Source: an uncultured Steroidobacter sp. (lineage in GTDB: Bacteria > Pseudomonadota > Gammaproteobacteria > Steroidobacterales > Steroidobacteraceae). From it: 28,898 bases of DNA. The DNA lies in assembly GCA_946478975.1 (NCBI GenBank), contig CAMLEO010000054.1:1-28898 (forward strand), read 5' to 3'. The position numbers were made by a program, and so were the translations under genes. This document shows, in pieces, positions 6,431 through 13,521 of this stretch (positions within the stretch are counted from its first letter, which is position 1; each line of letters begins with the position of its first letter). The notes below the pieces were generated by a model. The model was not told where the DNA came from. It searched no databases and saw only the letters and a program-made list of their open reading frames with translations.

Positions 6431-9400
6431 AGTTCCGCCGCCTCGACCTTCGAGTTGAGCCGGTCCAGGTACAGATAAATCACCGGCGTCGTGAACAACG
6501 TCATCGCCTGGCTCAACAGCAATCCACCGACGAGCGCATAACCGAGCGGCTGTCGTAGCTCGGAGCCGGTGCCGTGTTCGAGCATCAATGGCAGCGCGCC
6601 GAGCAGCGCTGCGAGCGTCGTCATCATGATCGGTCGGAAGCGCAGCAGGCATGCCTGGCGAATTGCCGGCTCCGCGTCCATGTGCTGCTCGCGATGTAAT
6701 TGCAGCGCCACGTCGACCATCATGATGCCGTTCTTTTTCACGATGCCGATCAGCAGGATCACGCCGATCAATGCGACCACCGACAGGTCGGTGCGGAATA
6801 ACAGCAAGGTCAGCAGTGCGCCGAGCCCGGCCGAGGGCAGCGTGGAGATGATGGTCAGCGGATGAATGTAACTTTCGTAAAGCACTCCCAGCACGATATA
6901 AACCGCGACCAGCGCGGCGAGAATCAGATACGGCTGGCTGGCCAGCGACGCTTGAAACGCTTGTGCCGCGCCTTGAAAGCTGCCTGATACCGTCGCTGGC
7001 ATTCCCATCTGCGCAGCCGTCGCTTGAATCGCCTTTACAGCGTCGCCGAGTGCGACGCCAGGCGCGAGATTGAACGACAGCGTCACAGCCGGGAACTGGC
7101 CTTGGTGACTCACAGACAGATACGCGAGCGGGTGCGTGTCATATCTCACGAACGCCGACAGCGGCACCGGTTCGCCGGTGAGCGGCGACGTGATGCGGAT
7201 CTTTTCCAATGTGCCCGGATCGCCCTGCAACGCTGGATCGACTTCGAGAATCACCCGATAGCTGTTGAGCTGCGTGAAGTATTGCGACACCTGCCGCTGG
7301 CCGAAGGCGTCATATAACGTTTGATCGATGACTTCGGGCGAGATGCCGAAGCGCGCCGCCTGGTCGCGATCGATGGTCAGCGACAGCGTCGGGCCGTTGG
7401 TTTGCTGATCGGTGGCCACGCTGCTCAGCTGCGGCAGTTTTTCCAGCGCAGCCTGGAGGCGGGGAGCCCAGGTGTTCAACTCGTCGAGATCCGCATCGCG
7501 CAGTGTGTATTGATACTGCGTGCGGGCGGCGCGACCGCCCAGGTTCAGGTCCTGCGCCGCTTGCAGGAACAGCTTTGCGCCCGGCACGTGAGCGAGCTGC
7601 GACTGCAGACGCGCGATGATTTGATCTGCGCTCGCGCTTCGTTCATCGCGAGGCTTCAAGCTCATGAACACCTGGCCATTGTTCTGAGCTCGGCCACCGC
7701 CGACGAACGCCGCCCAGCTCGCGACATCGGGATCGCGGCTCACCACATCGGTGAGTGAGCGCATGAGCCGCGCCATCTCGGCAAAAGAAACGTCCTGCGC
7801 ACCTTCGGCGACGCCAGTGACGATGCCCGTGTCCTGTTGTGGGAAGAAGCCTTTCGGTACGAAGACGTACAGCAAGCCCGTGAGCACGACGGTCGCTACA
7901 AAGACGAACAACGTGAGCTGCTGCCGCCGGAGCACGAAGTCCAGCCCGCGTTCATACGCAGCTTGCATGCGTTCGAACGCGTGCTCCAACGCAATATAGA
8001 TTCGTCCGCGACGCTGGTCTTTGTCGGGACGCAGGTAGCGCGAGCACATCATCGGCGTCAGCGTCAGCGAAACCACTGCCGAGATTGCAATCGCCAGCGA
8101 GACCGTCACGGCCAGCTCGCGAAACAGGCGGCCGACGATGCCGCCCATGAGCAGCAGCGGAATGAACACGGCCACCAGCGAGATGCTCATCGCCAGGATC
8201 GTAAAGCCGACCTCGCGAGCACCCCGGATCGCGGCCTGCATCGGCGGGACGCCGTCTTCGATGTGACGATGGATGTTCTCCAGCATCACGATGGCGTCGT
8301 CGACCACGAAGCCGACCGCAATCGTCAAGCCCATGAGAGACAGATTGTCGATGCTATAACCGAGCGCGTACATCACGGCCGCGGTGCCGAGCAGCGCCAA
8401 AGGTACGGTGATGCTCGGAATCAGCGTGGCCCGCAGGTTCCGCAGGAACAGAAACATCACCATCACAACGAGCGCGATGGCCAGCATCAGTGTGAACTCC
8501 ACGTCCTTGACCGAGGCGCGAATGGTGGTCGTGCGGTCGATGATCTGATCGAGCTTGATGGTCGGCGGCATGGTCGACGAGATCTGGTCGAGCGCGGTGC
8601 GAACGTTTTCCACCGTGTCGATGACGTTCGCGCCCGGCTGCTTGAATACGATCAGGAGAATGCCGGGCTTGCCGTTCTGCCAGGCGCCGAGAAATGCATT
8701 CTCCGCGCCTTCAACCGCACGGCCGATGTCGCGAATTCGCACCGGCGCGCCGTTCTTATATGAGACGATCACGTCGTTCCACGGCCCGGCAGTCGTGAGC
8801 TGATCGTTGTCGTAGATCGTCAGGTTGTGCTTGTCGCCATTGAGCGAGCCTTTGGCCGCGTTCACCGAGGCGCTGGTGATCACAGCGCTGACATCCTCGA
8901 AGCCGATGCCGAGCGAGGCGAGCTTTGCCGGATCGACTTGCACTCGGACCGCCGGCTTTTGTTGTCCGCCGAGCGTGACCTGCGCGACACCGGCGACTTG
9001 TGAGAGCTGCTGGGCGAGCACGTTTTCGGCGTAATCGTCGACGCGAGTGAGCGGCAGCGCGTCGGAGTGGACCGCGTAGATCAGGATCGGCGAGTCGGCG
9101 GGATTGACCTTGCGATAGCTCGGCGCGCTGGGCAGATTCTTTGGCAGCTGCCCGCTGGCTGCGTTGATGGCCGATTGCACGTCCTGCGCGGCGCCGTCGA
9201 TGTTTCGATTCAAATCGAACTGCGCGGTGATCGAGGTGGTGCCGAGATAACTCGTCGATGTGAGCTGCGTGACACCCGAGATCTGCGCGAGCTGGCGTTC
9301 CAGCGGCGCCGCGACGGCGGCTGCCATTGTTTCCGGACTCGCACCCGGCAGCGACGCGGAGACTTGAATGGTCGGAAAATCGACCTGCGGCAACGGCGCA

Positions 9401-9501
9401 ACCGGTAGCAACGGATACGCGACCATGCCGACCAGCAGCAGTGCCAGCATCAATAACGATGTGGCGACCGGGCGTTCGATGAAGGGCTGCGAGAGATTCA
9501 T
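6394..9501 (-). CDS. RND efflux pump inner-membrane transporter (HAE1 family, MdtB/MdtC-like)
   Basis: A 1035-residue proton-driven transporter, the usual length for hydrophobe/amphiphile RND pumps. It begins with the family's signature start (SQPFIERPVATSLLMLALLLVG), has two large periplasmic loops and the expected 12 membrane helices. The proton-relay Asp401-Asp402 lies in VGFVVDDAIVMLENI. The motif PLPQVDFPTIQVSASLPGAS resembles MdtB/MdtC and MuxB/C more than AcrB. Those relatives normally act as a hetero-pair, but only one RND gene is present. Its ATG overlaps the TGA of the fusion-protein gene as ATGA (9498-9501), so it is translationally coupled. The Shine-Dalgarno is weak. The 3' end overlaps the convergent regulator gene by 37 bp. 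Substrate cannot be read from sequence. Confidence 0.95.
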   Translation of the reverse strand: MNLSQPFIERPVATSLLMLALLLVGMVAYPLLPVAPLPQVDFPTIQVSASLPGASPETMAAAVAAPLERQLAQISGVTQLTSTSYLGTTSITAQFDLNRNIDGAAQDVQSAINAASGQLPKNLPSAPSYRKVNPADSPILIYAVHSDALPLTRVDDYAENVLAQQLSQVAGVAQVTLGGQQKPAVRVQVDPAKLASLGIGFEDVSAVITSASVNAAKGSLNGDKHNLTIYDNDQLTTAGPWNDVIVSYKNGAPVRIRDIGRAVEGAENAFLGAWQNGKPGILLIVFKQPGANVIDTVENVRTALDQISSTMPPTIKLDQIIDRTTTIRASVKDVEFTLMLAIALVVMVMFLFLRNLRATLIPSITVPLALLGTAAVMYALGYSIDNLSLMGLTIAVGFVVDDAIVMLENIHRHIEDGVPPMQAAIRGAREVGFTILAMSISLVAVFIPLLLMGGIVGRLFRELAVTVSLAIAISAVVSLTLTPMMCSRYLRPDKDQRRGRIYIALEHAFERMQAAYERGLDFVLRRQQLTLFVFVATVVLTGLLYVFVPKGFFPQQDTGIVTGVAEGAQDVSFAEMARLMRSLTDVVSRDPDVASWAAFVGGGRAQNNGQVFMSLKPRDERSASADQIIARLQSQLAHVPGAKLFLQAAQDLNLGGRAARTQYQYTLRDADLDELNTWAPRLQAALEKLPQLSSVATDQQTNGPTLSLTIDRDQAARFGISPEVIDQTLYDAFGQRQVSQYFTQLNSYRVILEVDPALQGDPGTLEKIRITSPLTGEPVPLSAFVRYDTHPLAYLSVSHQGQFPAVTLSFNLAPGVALGDAVKAIQATAAQMGMPATVSGSFQGAAQAFQASLASQPYLILAALVAVYIVLGVLYESYIHPLTIISTLPSAGLGALLTLLLFRTDLSVVALIGVILLIGIVKKNGIMMVDVALQLHREQHMDAEPAIRQACLLRFRPIMMTTLAALLGALPLMLEHGTGSELRQPLGYALVGGLLLSQAMTLFTTPVIYLYLDRLNSKVEAAELQRTMATEAQNT

Positions 9502-10628
9502 GTGGCCTGGGTCGGGCTCTGCGCCAGGATTTGCACGTGCGCGCCGGTCTGCAGGCGATATTGACCGGTGCTCACAACTTGGTCGCCGGGTTTCAGGCCG
9601 GCGGTGATTTGCGTCAGGTCGGCAGTCTCATGTCCCGTCGTCACCGAGCGCATGTCCGCGGTGCCGTCAGGTTTGATGACGTAAACAAATGCGCCGTGCG
9701 GGCCCTGTGACACAGCGCTCGACGGCACGGTCAGCGCGGCATGCAGCGTATTCACCAGAACGCGCACACTCACAAACTGCCCGGGCCACATGCGGCCGTC
9801 GCGATTGTCGAACGTGGCGCGCAGGCGGACGGTGCCGGTTGCTGCATCGATTCTGTTGTCGATCAACGTGACCTTGCCTTCATCAAGCGCCGTCTTGCCG
9901 TCGGCTGCAATGGCAGTGGCGGGAACAGCCTGCGAATTCATCGCGGCCACCAAGTCGGGCAACTGATCTTGCGGCACCGTGAACAGCACATAGAGCGGCT
10001 GCAGCTGCGTGATCACAACGATGCCGGTGGAGTCGCTGGCACGCACGATGTTTCCTTCGTCCACCAGTCGCAGGCCGGTGCGCCCGCTGAAGGGCGCAAC
10101 GATGGATGTGTAGGCCAGCTGCGTCTTGGCCGCTTTGATTCCCGCCTGATCGGCTTTGATCTGCGCGCTGAGTTGAGCGACCTGCGCGCGAGCCGCGTCG
10201 AGCGTTTGTTTGCTTGCGTAGTCCTCAGGAGAGAGTTGCGTGTAACGCTGTACGTCGAGGCGCGCGTTTTCGAGCAGCGCCTGGTCCTGGACCTGTTTCG
10301 CTTCGGCCTGTGCGAGTTGTGCCTGGTACGGCGCTGGATCGATCTGCGCCAGCAAATCACCGGCCTTGACCTCGCTGCCTTCGGCGAAATGCAGTTGCTG
10401 CAACTGGCCGTCGACGCGCGACGTGATCGTTGCTGTCTTCGACGCCTGCACAGTGCCGAGCGCGTTGATGTAGACCGGAACGTCCGTTGCTGAGGCGGTC
10501 GCGGCTCCGACGGGAACAGCACCGGTCGGTCTGTGCGGCGGGCTGGCCGGCGTCGCGGATCGAAACCAGGCAATTCCAGCGGTGCACGCGATCACCAGTG
10601 CGCCGGTGATCAAATCTCGACGGTTCAT
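9498..10628 (-). CDS. RND efflux periplasmic membrane-fusion protein (MdtA/HlyD-like)
   Basis: A 376-residue adaptor that links the RND pump to the outer-membrane channel. A short N-terminal hydrophobic anchor (about 8-20, ALVIACTAGIAWF) is followed by a proline-rich linker. A barrel-sandwich half-motif comes next (NALGTVQASKTATITSRVDGQL, LLAQIDPAPYQAQLAQAEA), then a coiled-coil hairpin (about 95-175), the returning half (SIVAPFSGRTGLRLVDEGNIV) and a beta-barrel domain. This is the full order of domains for the family. ATG at 10628 is preferred over GTG at 10631 because GGGAGGA lies 5 nt before the ATG. The start overlaps the outer-membrane-factor stop as TGATG, and its own stop overlaps the RND start. 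All of this implies one translationally coupled transcript. Confidence 0.94.
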   Translation of the reverse strand: MNRRDLITGALVIACTAGIAWFRSATPASPPHRPTGAVPVGAATASATDVPVYINALGTVQASKTATITSRVDGQLQQLHFAEGSEVKAGDLLAQIDPAPYQAQLAQAEAKQVQDQALLENARLDVQRYTQLSPEDYASKQTLDAARAQVAQLSAQIKADQAGIKAAKTQLAYTSIVAPFSGRTGLRLVDEGNIVRASDSTGIVVITQLQPLYVLFTVPQDQLPDLVAAMNSQAVPATAIAADGKTALDEGKVTLIDNRIDAATGTVRLRATFDNRDGRMWPGQFVSVRVLVNTLHAALTVPSSAVSQGPHGAFVYVIKPDGTADMRSVTTGHETADLTQITAGLKPGDQVVSTGQYRLQTGAHVQILAQSPTQAT

Positions 10629-12043
10629 CACGATCCTCCCCGCGGCGTTTGCCAGCCGCCACCGAGTGCCTGAAACAAATCGATGCTTGCCTGCAAGCGA
10701 GCGAGCTTGACTTGCACCAGCGCATCTTCAGCGTTGAACAAAGCGTTCTGCGCCGTGAGTACTGCGAGTTGATCTGCTGTACCCGCGCGCAACTGAGCAA
10801 CGGAAATGTCATGTGCTCGTCGCGCAGCCGCGGCGGCTTGTGCTTGCCGCGTCTCTTGCTCGCTGGTCTGTCGAGTGGCCACGAGCGCGTCTTCAACATC
10901 GGCAAACGCCGAAACCACGCTCTTGCGATACATCTGCAGCAGCTCGTCATAACGCGCTCGAGACAGGTGATACTGACCTCGCAATCGGCCGCCTTCGAAG
11001 ATCGGCTGCGTGATGCCGGCGGCCAAGGTGAACAGCGCGCTCGCCGGTCCGAGCGATGAGGCGAGCGCCGCGCTTTCGTAGCCGCCTTCTGCGGTCAGTT
11101 GAAAACTTGGAAAGAATGCCGCTCGTGCCGCGGCGATGTCGGCATTCGCGCCGACGAGCTGAGCTTCCGCTTCGGCCACATCGGGCCGGCGAGACACGAG
11201 CTCCGACGGCAATCCGGGTGTGACGTCGGGGATCTGCAAATCGGCGAGCGATCCCGGAGAAACATTGAACCGTTCCGGCAACTGGCCGACCAGAATCGCC
11301 AGCGCGTCGAGATTCTGTTGCAGCTGAGTCTGCAGCGGCGGGACCGTGGCGCTGAGTGTCGCGACCGTTGTTTCTTGCTGAGCCACATCCAAAGCGGTGG
11401 CGATGCCGGCCGCGAGCCGCGCTCGCAGGATGGTGAGGATGTCCTGAGCATCTTTGAGATTGCCATTGGTGACGGCGAGGCGATCTTGTAACGCGAGGAT
11501 CTGGAAATACGTGGTCGCGACTGCGCTGGTTACCGACAGCGCGACAGTATCGCGATCGTATTGACTCGCGAGCGCGCTGGCCTTGGCGCTGTTGAGCGTC
11601 GCCCGGTTCTTGCCCCAGAAGTCCAGCTCATAACTGGCATTCAGCGACACTTGCTGCAGCGTCGAGGTTTCGGGCGCTCCACTGCGAGCGCGCGTAGCGG
11701 GCTGGCGCTCGCGCGAGACTTCGCCGCCAGCTCCAATAGATGGAAGCAGTGCTGCGCCGGCAATCCGAACCTGCGCATCAGCCTGTTGCATTCGAGCGAT
11801 GGCGGCAGCCAGATCGAAGTTCTGGCGCAGGGCTTGTGAGATGAGCGCATCGAGCTCAAGCGATCCATAACTCTTCCACCAGTCAGCGGCGGGCCACGCA
11901 GCCGGTTGTTTGCTGTCCGCCTGCCGCCACGTGTCGGGTGTGGCGACGGGCGGACGTTGCTGCCAGGCAGGGCTCGTGCTGCAAGCGGCGAGCGCGGCTG
12001 CCGTTACGATGAGAACGATCCTGCATGACGGTGCTGATGCCAT
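10628..12043 (-). CDS. Outer-membrane factor lipoprotein of the RND system (NodT/OprM family)
   Basis: A 471-residue outer-membrane channel lipoprotein, a normal length for NodT/OprM proteins. The signal peptide ends in a lipobox, LAAC, with Cys21, followed by the typical early motif PxxATPDTW. The body contains the two repeated coiled-coil/beta-strand halves, with landmarks WWKSYGSLELDALISQAL, SYELDFWGKNRA and, in the second half, LVSRRPDVAEAEAQLVGANADI and ITQPIFEGGRLRGQY. The start is ATG at 12043, immediately before the signal peptide; a longer frame upstream would run through the neighbouring gene and is rejected. It lies 8 nt after the DUF6515-like gene's stop and overlaps the fusion-protein start. 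The complex would span both membranes with the next two gene products. Confidence 0.94.
   Translation of the reverse strand: MASAPSCRIVLIVTAAALAACSTSPAWQQRPPVATPDTWRQADSKQPAAWPAADWWKSYGSLELDALISQALRQNFDLAAAIARMQQADAQVRIAGAALLPSIGAGGEVSRERQPATRARSGAPETSTLQQVSLNASYELDFWGKNRATLNSAKASALASQYDRDTVALSVTSAVATTYFQILALQDRLAVTNGNLKDAQDILTILRARLAAGIATALDVAQQETTVATLSATVPPLQTQLQQNLDALAILVGQLPERFNVSPGSLADLQIPDVTPGLPSELVSRRPDVAEAEAQLVGANADIAAARAAFFPSFQLTAEGGYESAALASSLGPASALFTLAAGITQPIFEGGRLRGQYHLSRARYDELLQMYRKSVVSAFADVEDALVATRQTSEQETRQAQAAAAARRAHDISVAQLRAGTADQLAVLTAQNALFNAEDALVQVKLARLQASIDLFQALGGGWQTPRGGS
10634..10640 (-). promoter_or_regulatory. Shine-Dalgarno selecting ATG 10628
   Basis: On the minus strand GGGAGGA is followed by 5 nt and ATG (10628-10626). 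The in-frame GTG at 10631 would be only 2 nt away, so the ATG is the better start for the fusion protein. Confidence 0.6.
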
Positions 12044-12051
12044 GGTGCCTG

Positions 12052-12711
12052 TTACTTGACGCTGTAGCCTCGCGCATCCAAACAGGCTTCTTCCGCGCGG
12101 AAGTAGTCGGATCGCTTGGACGCTGCGATGTCGGCGGAGACGCCGCCGCCCGCCTGGGTCGGGTCGTAGCCGGTCTGCTCGACGGCGTAGTGATGACATT
12201 CATACCGGTCGCGCGACTGCTGTTCCTGCGACTGGCCGTTCTTGGGATAAACAAACAACTGGTCGTTGGCGGGCTGCTGAGTAGTTGCGGCCGATTGGTC
12301 GGGCGGCGCGTCGACGACTCGGTACTCCCGGTGAGGCGTATCCCAGACGTAGTACGTGTCGTTGGCGTAGTAGTAGGGCAGGCCGCCGAACCACACCGTT
12401 GTATAGAAGGGCGGCAGCACCGGCACGAATGCACCGATAGGCGCGCCTACGACGACCCAACTCGGGCCTCGGCGTCGATACCATTCGCCGCGCGAGTAGA
12501 AGAAATTCACATTCGCGTGCACGACGGTGTAGCTGTCTCGCGGCACCTCACGCACGACATAGCCGCGATCGTAGTACGCGTGATTGTGAGAGAAACGTTC
12601 GTCGACGTGCTGATGAGCTGCCAGGTGCCGGTCGGCCTCTCTGCGATCCATAGCGAATGCGCTGCTCGACAGCGCGAGCGTCATCAATGCGAGCCATGCT
12701 AAACGGGTCAT
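12052..12711 (-). CDS. Secreted DUF6515-like protein with C-terminal two-cysteine module
   Basis: A 219-residue exported protein of unknown function. A signal peptide (1-20, ending SSAFA) precedes an aromatic-rich domain full of Tyr, Trp and Pro (for example VNFFYSRGEWYRRRGP, LPYYYANDTYYVWD), resembling what databases call DUF6515. The C-terminal part (about 150-219) contains FVYPKNGQSQEQQSRDRYECH and ends EEACLDARGYSVK. The same two-part module, with its two cysteines, occurs in the neighbouring lipoprotein. AGAGG lies 6 nt before the ATG. The gene starts 14 nt after the stop of that lipoprotein gene and ends 8 nt before the outer-membrane factor, so it is part of the efflux operon. An envelope role beside the pump is likely, but the activity is unknown. 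Confidence 0.85.
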   Translation of the reverse strand: MTRLAWLALMTLALSSSAFAMDRREADRHLAAHQHVDERFSHNHAYYDRGYVVREVPRDSYTVVHANVNFFYSRGEWYRRRGPSWVVVGAPIGAFVPVLPPFYTTVWFGGLPYYYANDTYYVWDTPHREYRVVDAPPDQSAATTQQPANDQLFVYPKNGQSQEQQSRDRYECHHYAVEQTGYDPTQAGGGVSADIAASKRSDYFRAEEACLDARGYSVK

Positions 12712-12725
12712 GAGTCACCTCTTCA

Positions 12726-13292
12726 TCAACGGACGCTGTAACCACGGCCTTCCAGGCAGGCCATCATTGCGCGTCGGTAATCGGTCGCTCGTCGTTCGAA
12801 TGCCGCGGCCTGTGCGTTGTGAGCACGGTCGTTCTCGGCATCCGCGATTCGGTTGGTTTCGGCTGTGCGCTGGGCATCGGCGATGCCGCCGATCGCAGCG
12901 CCGGCGATTGCGCCGATGACTGCGCCAGTGCCGGTGTGCCAGGGATTCGATACGGCAGCACCGACCACTGCGCCGGTAACGGCGCCAGCCGCGACATCAG
13001 CTCCAGGCGGCGGTCCACTAGCGACGACGCGCACGCGCTGATGCGGCGGCACGTTCGGCAGACTGGGATCGAAGCCGGTCTTCTGGACCGCCCAGGTATG
13101 ACACTCGTACTTGTCGCGATCCTGCTGTTCGGCGGGGATGCTGCGACCCTCGGCTGGATAGAAATAAACATTCGTATCCGGCGGCGGCGCTTCCTCGCGC
13201 ACGGCCACCGGTGTGGGTTCGGTTGCACACGCCGCGAGAGAGAAGATCGCGACAGCGATCACCAAACTTCGGCCCGAATTTCGACTAGTCAT
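12726..13292 (-). CDS. Glycine-zipper lipoprotein with split two-cysteine module, first gene of efflux operon
   Basis: A 188-residue lipoprotein: the signal peptide ends SLAAC (Cys at about 22). After a proline-rich linker comes a motif, YFYPAEGRS...RDKYECHTWAVQKTGFDPS, that closely matches the neighbouring DUF6515-like protein. Then follows a glycine-zipper segment (about 98-138: GAVTGAVVGAAVSN, GAVIGAIAGAAIGGIADA) that could insert in a membrane or oligomerise. An Arg/Asn/Ala-rich helix comes next, and the end YRRAMMACLEGRGYSVR is again shared with the neighbour. The start is ATG at 13292 with AGGAG 6 nt upstream; the longer frame (ATG-less extension to 13325) is not needed. It is the promoter-proximal gene of the five-gene efflux operon. 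Function unknown. Confidence 0.85.
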   Translation of the reverse strand: MTSRNSGRSLVIAVAIFSLAACATEPTPVAVREEAPPPDTNVYFYPAEGRSIPAEQQDRDKYECHTWAVQKTGFDPSLPNVPPHQRVRVVASGPPPGADVAAGAVTGAVVGAAVSNPWHTGTGAVIGAIAGAAIGGIADAQRTAETNRIADAENDRAHNAQAAAFERRATDYRRAMMACLEGRGYSVR

Positions 13293-13368
13293 CTGCGTCT
13301 CCTGACCGGCCATGGTGAGGAGCATCGAGCTGCGATGTTTCGAGGGGATTTCGCCGTCAGAGGGATGA

Positions 13369-13398
13369 ATTACAAGTGAAACCTGACATTTCTGTCAG
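13369..13398 (-). promoter_or_regulatory. Likely sigma-70 promoter of the efflux operon
   Basis: On the minus strand CTGACA (13398-13393, one mismatch to TTGACA) is followed after 18 bp by TGTAAT (13374-13369). This would start transcription about 70 nt before ATG 13292. The -35 is one arm of the inverted repeat at 13383-13398, so a regulator bound there would directly affect RNA polymerase. Confidence 0.5.
13383..13398. promoter_or_regulatory. CTGACA-TTTC-TGTCAG inverted repeat, candidate operator
   Basis: Perfect 6-bp arms with a 4-bp spacer lie in the 229-bp divergent region between the efflux operon and the MASE1 kinase. The site overlaps the predicted -35 of the operon. A further CTGAC half-site starts at 13405. 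The shape fits an OmpR-family box; the CT-N12-AG pattern also fits a LuxR-type (acyl-homoserine-lactone) box, and sequence alone does not separate these. Confidence 0.5.
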
Positions 13399-13506
13399 AT
13401 TGGAACTGACTTGCGTCGCGACAACGTAGAGCGCTAGGCGTTCATCTCGCCTGGCATTGAGTGTTCGGGGAGCGGGGATTCGGGGCGTTTCCGCCGGCGC
13501 GGCCTC

Positions 13507-13512
13507 TATAGT
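13507..13512 (+). promoter_or_regulatory. Possible -10 element of the MASE1 kinase operon
   Basis: TATAGT sits 9 bp before the ATG at 13522 with no clear -35. If used, transcription would start only a few bases before the start codon, giving a leaderless or nearly leaderless message, consistent with the lack of a Shine-Dalgarno there. Confidence 0.3.
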
Positions 13513-13521
13513 GCAGTCGTC

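Noticed and set aside
7837..8763. A 308-codon plus-strand frame inside the RND gene
   Set aside because: Arg/His/Asp-rich shadow translation; the minus-strand RND protein is complete and well conserved in motif content.
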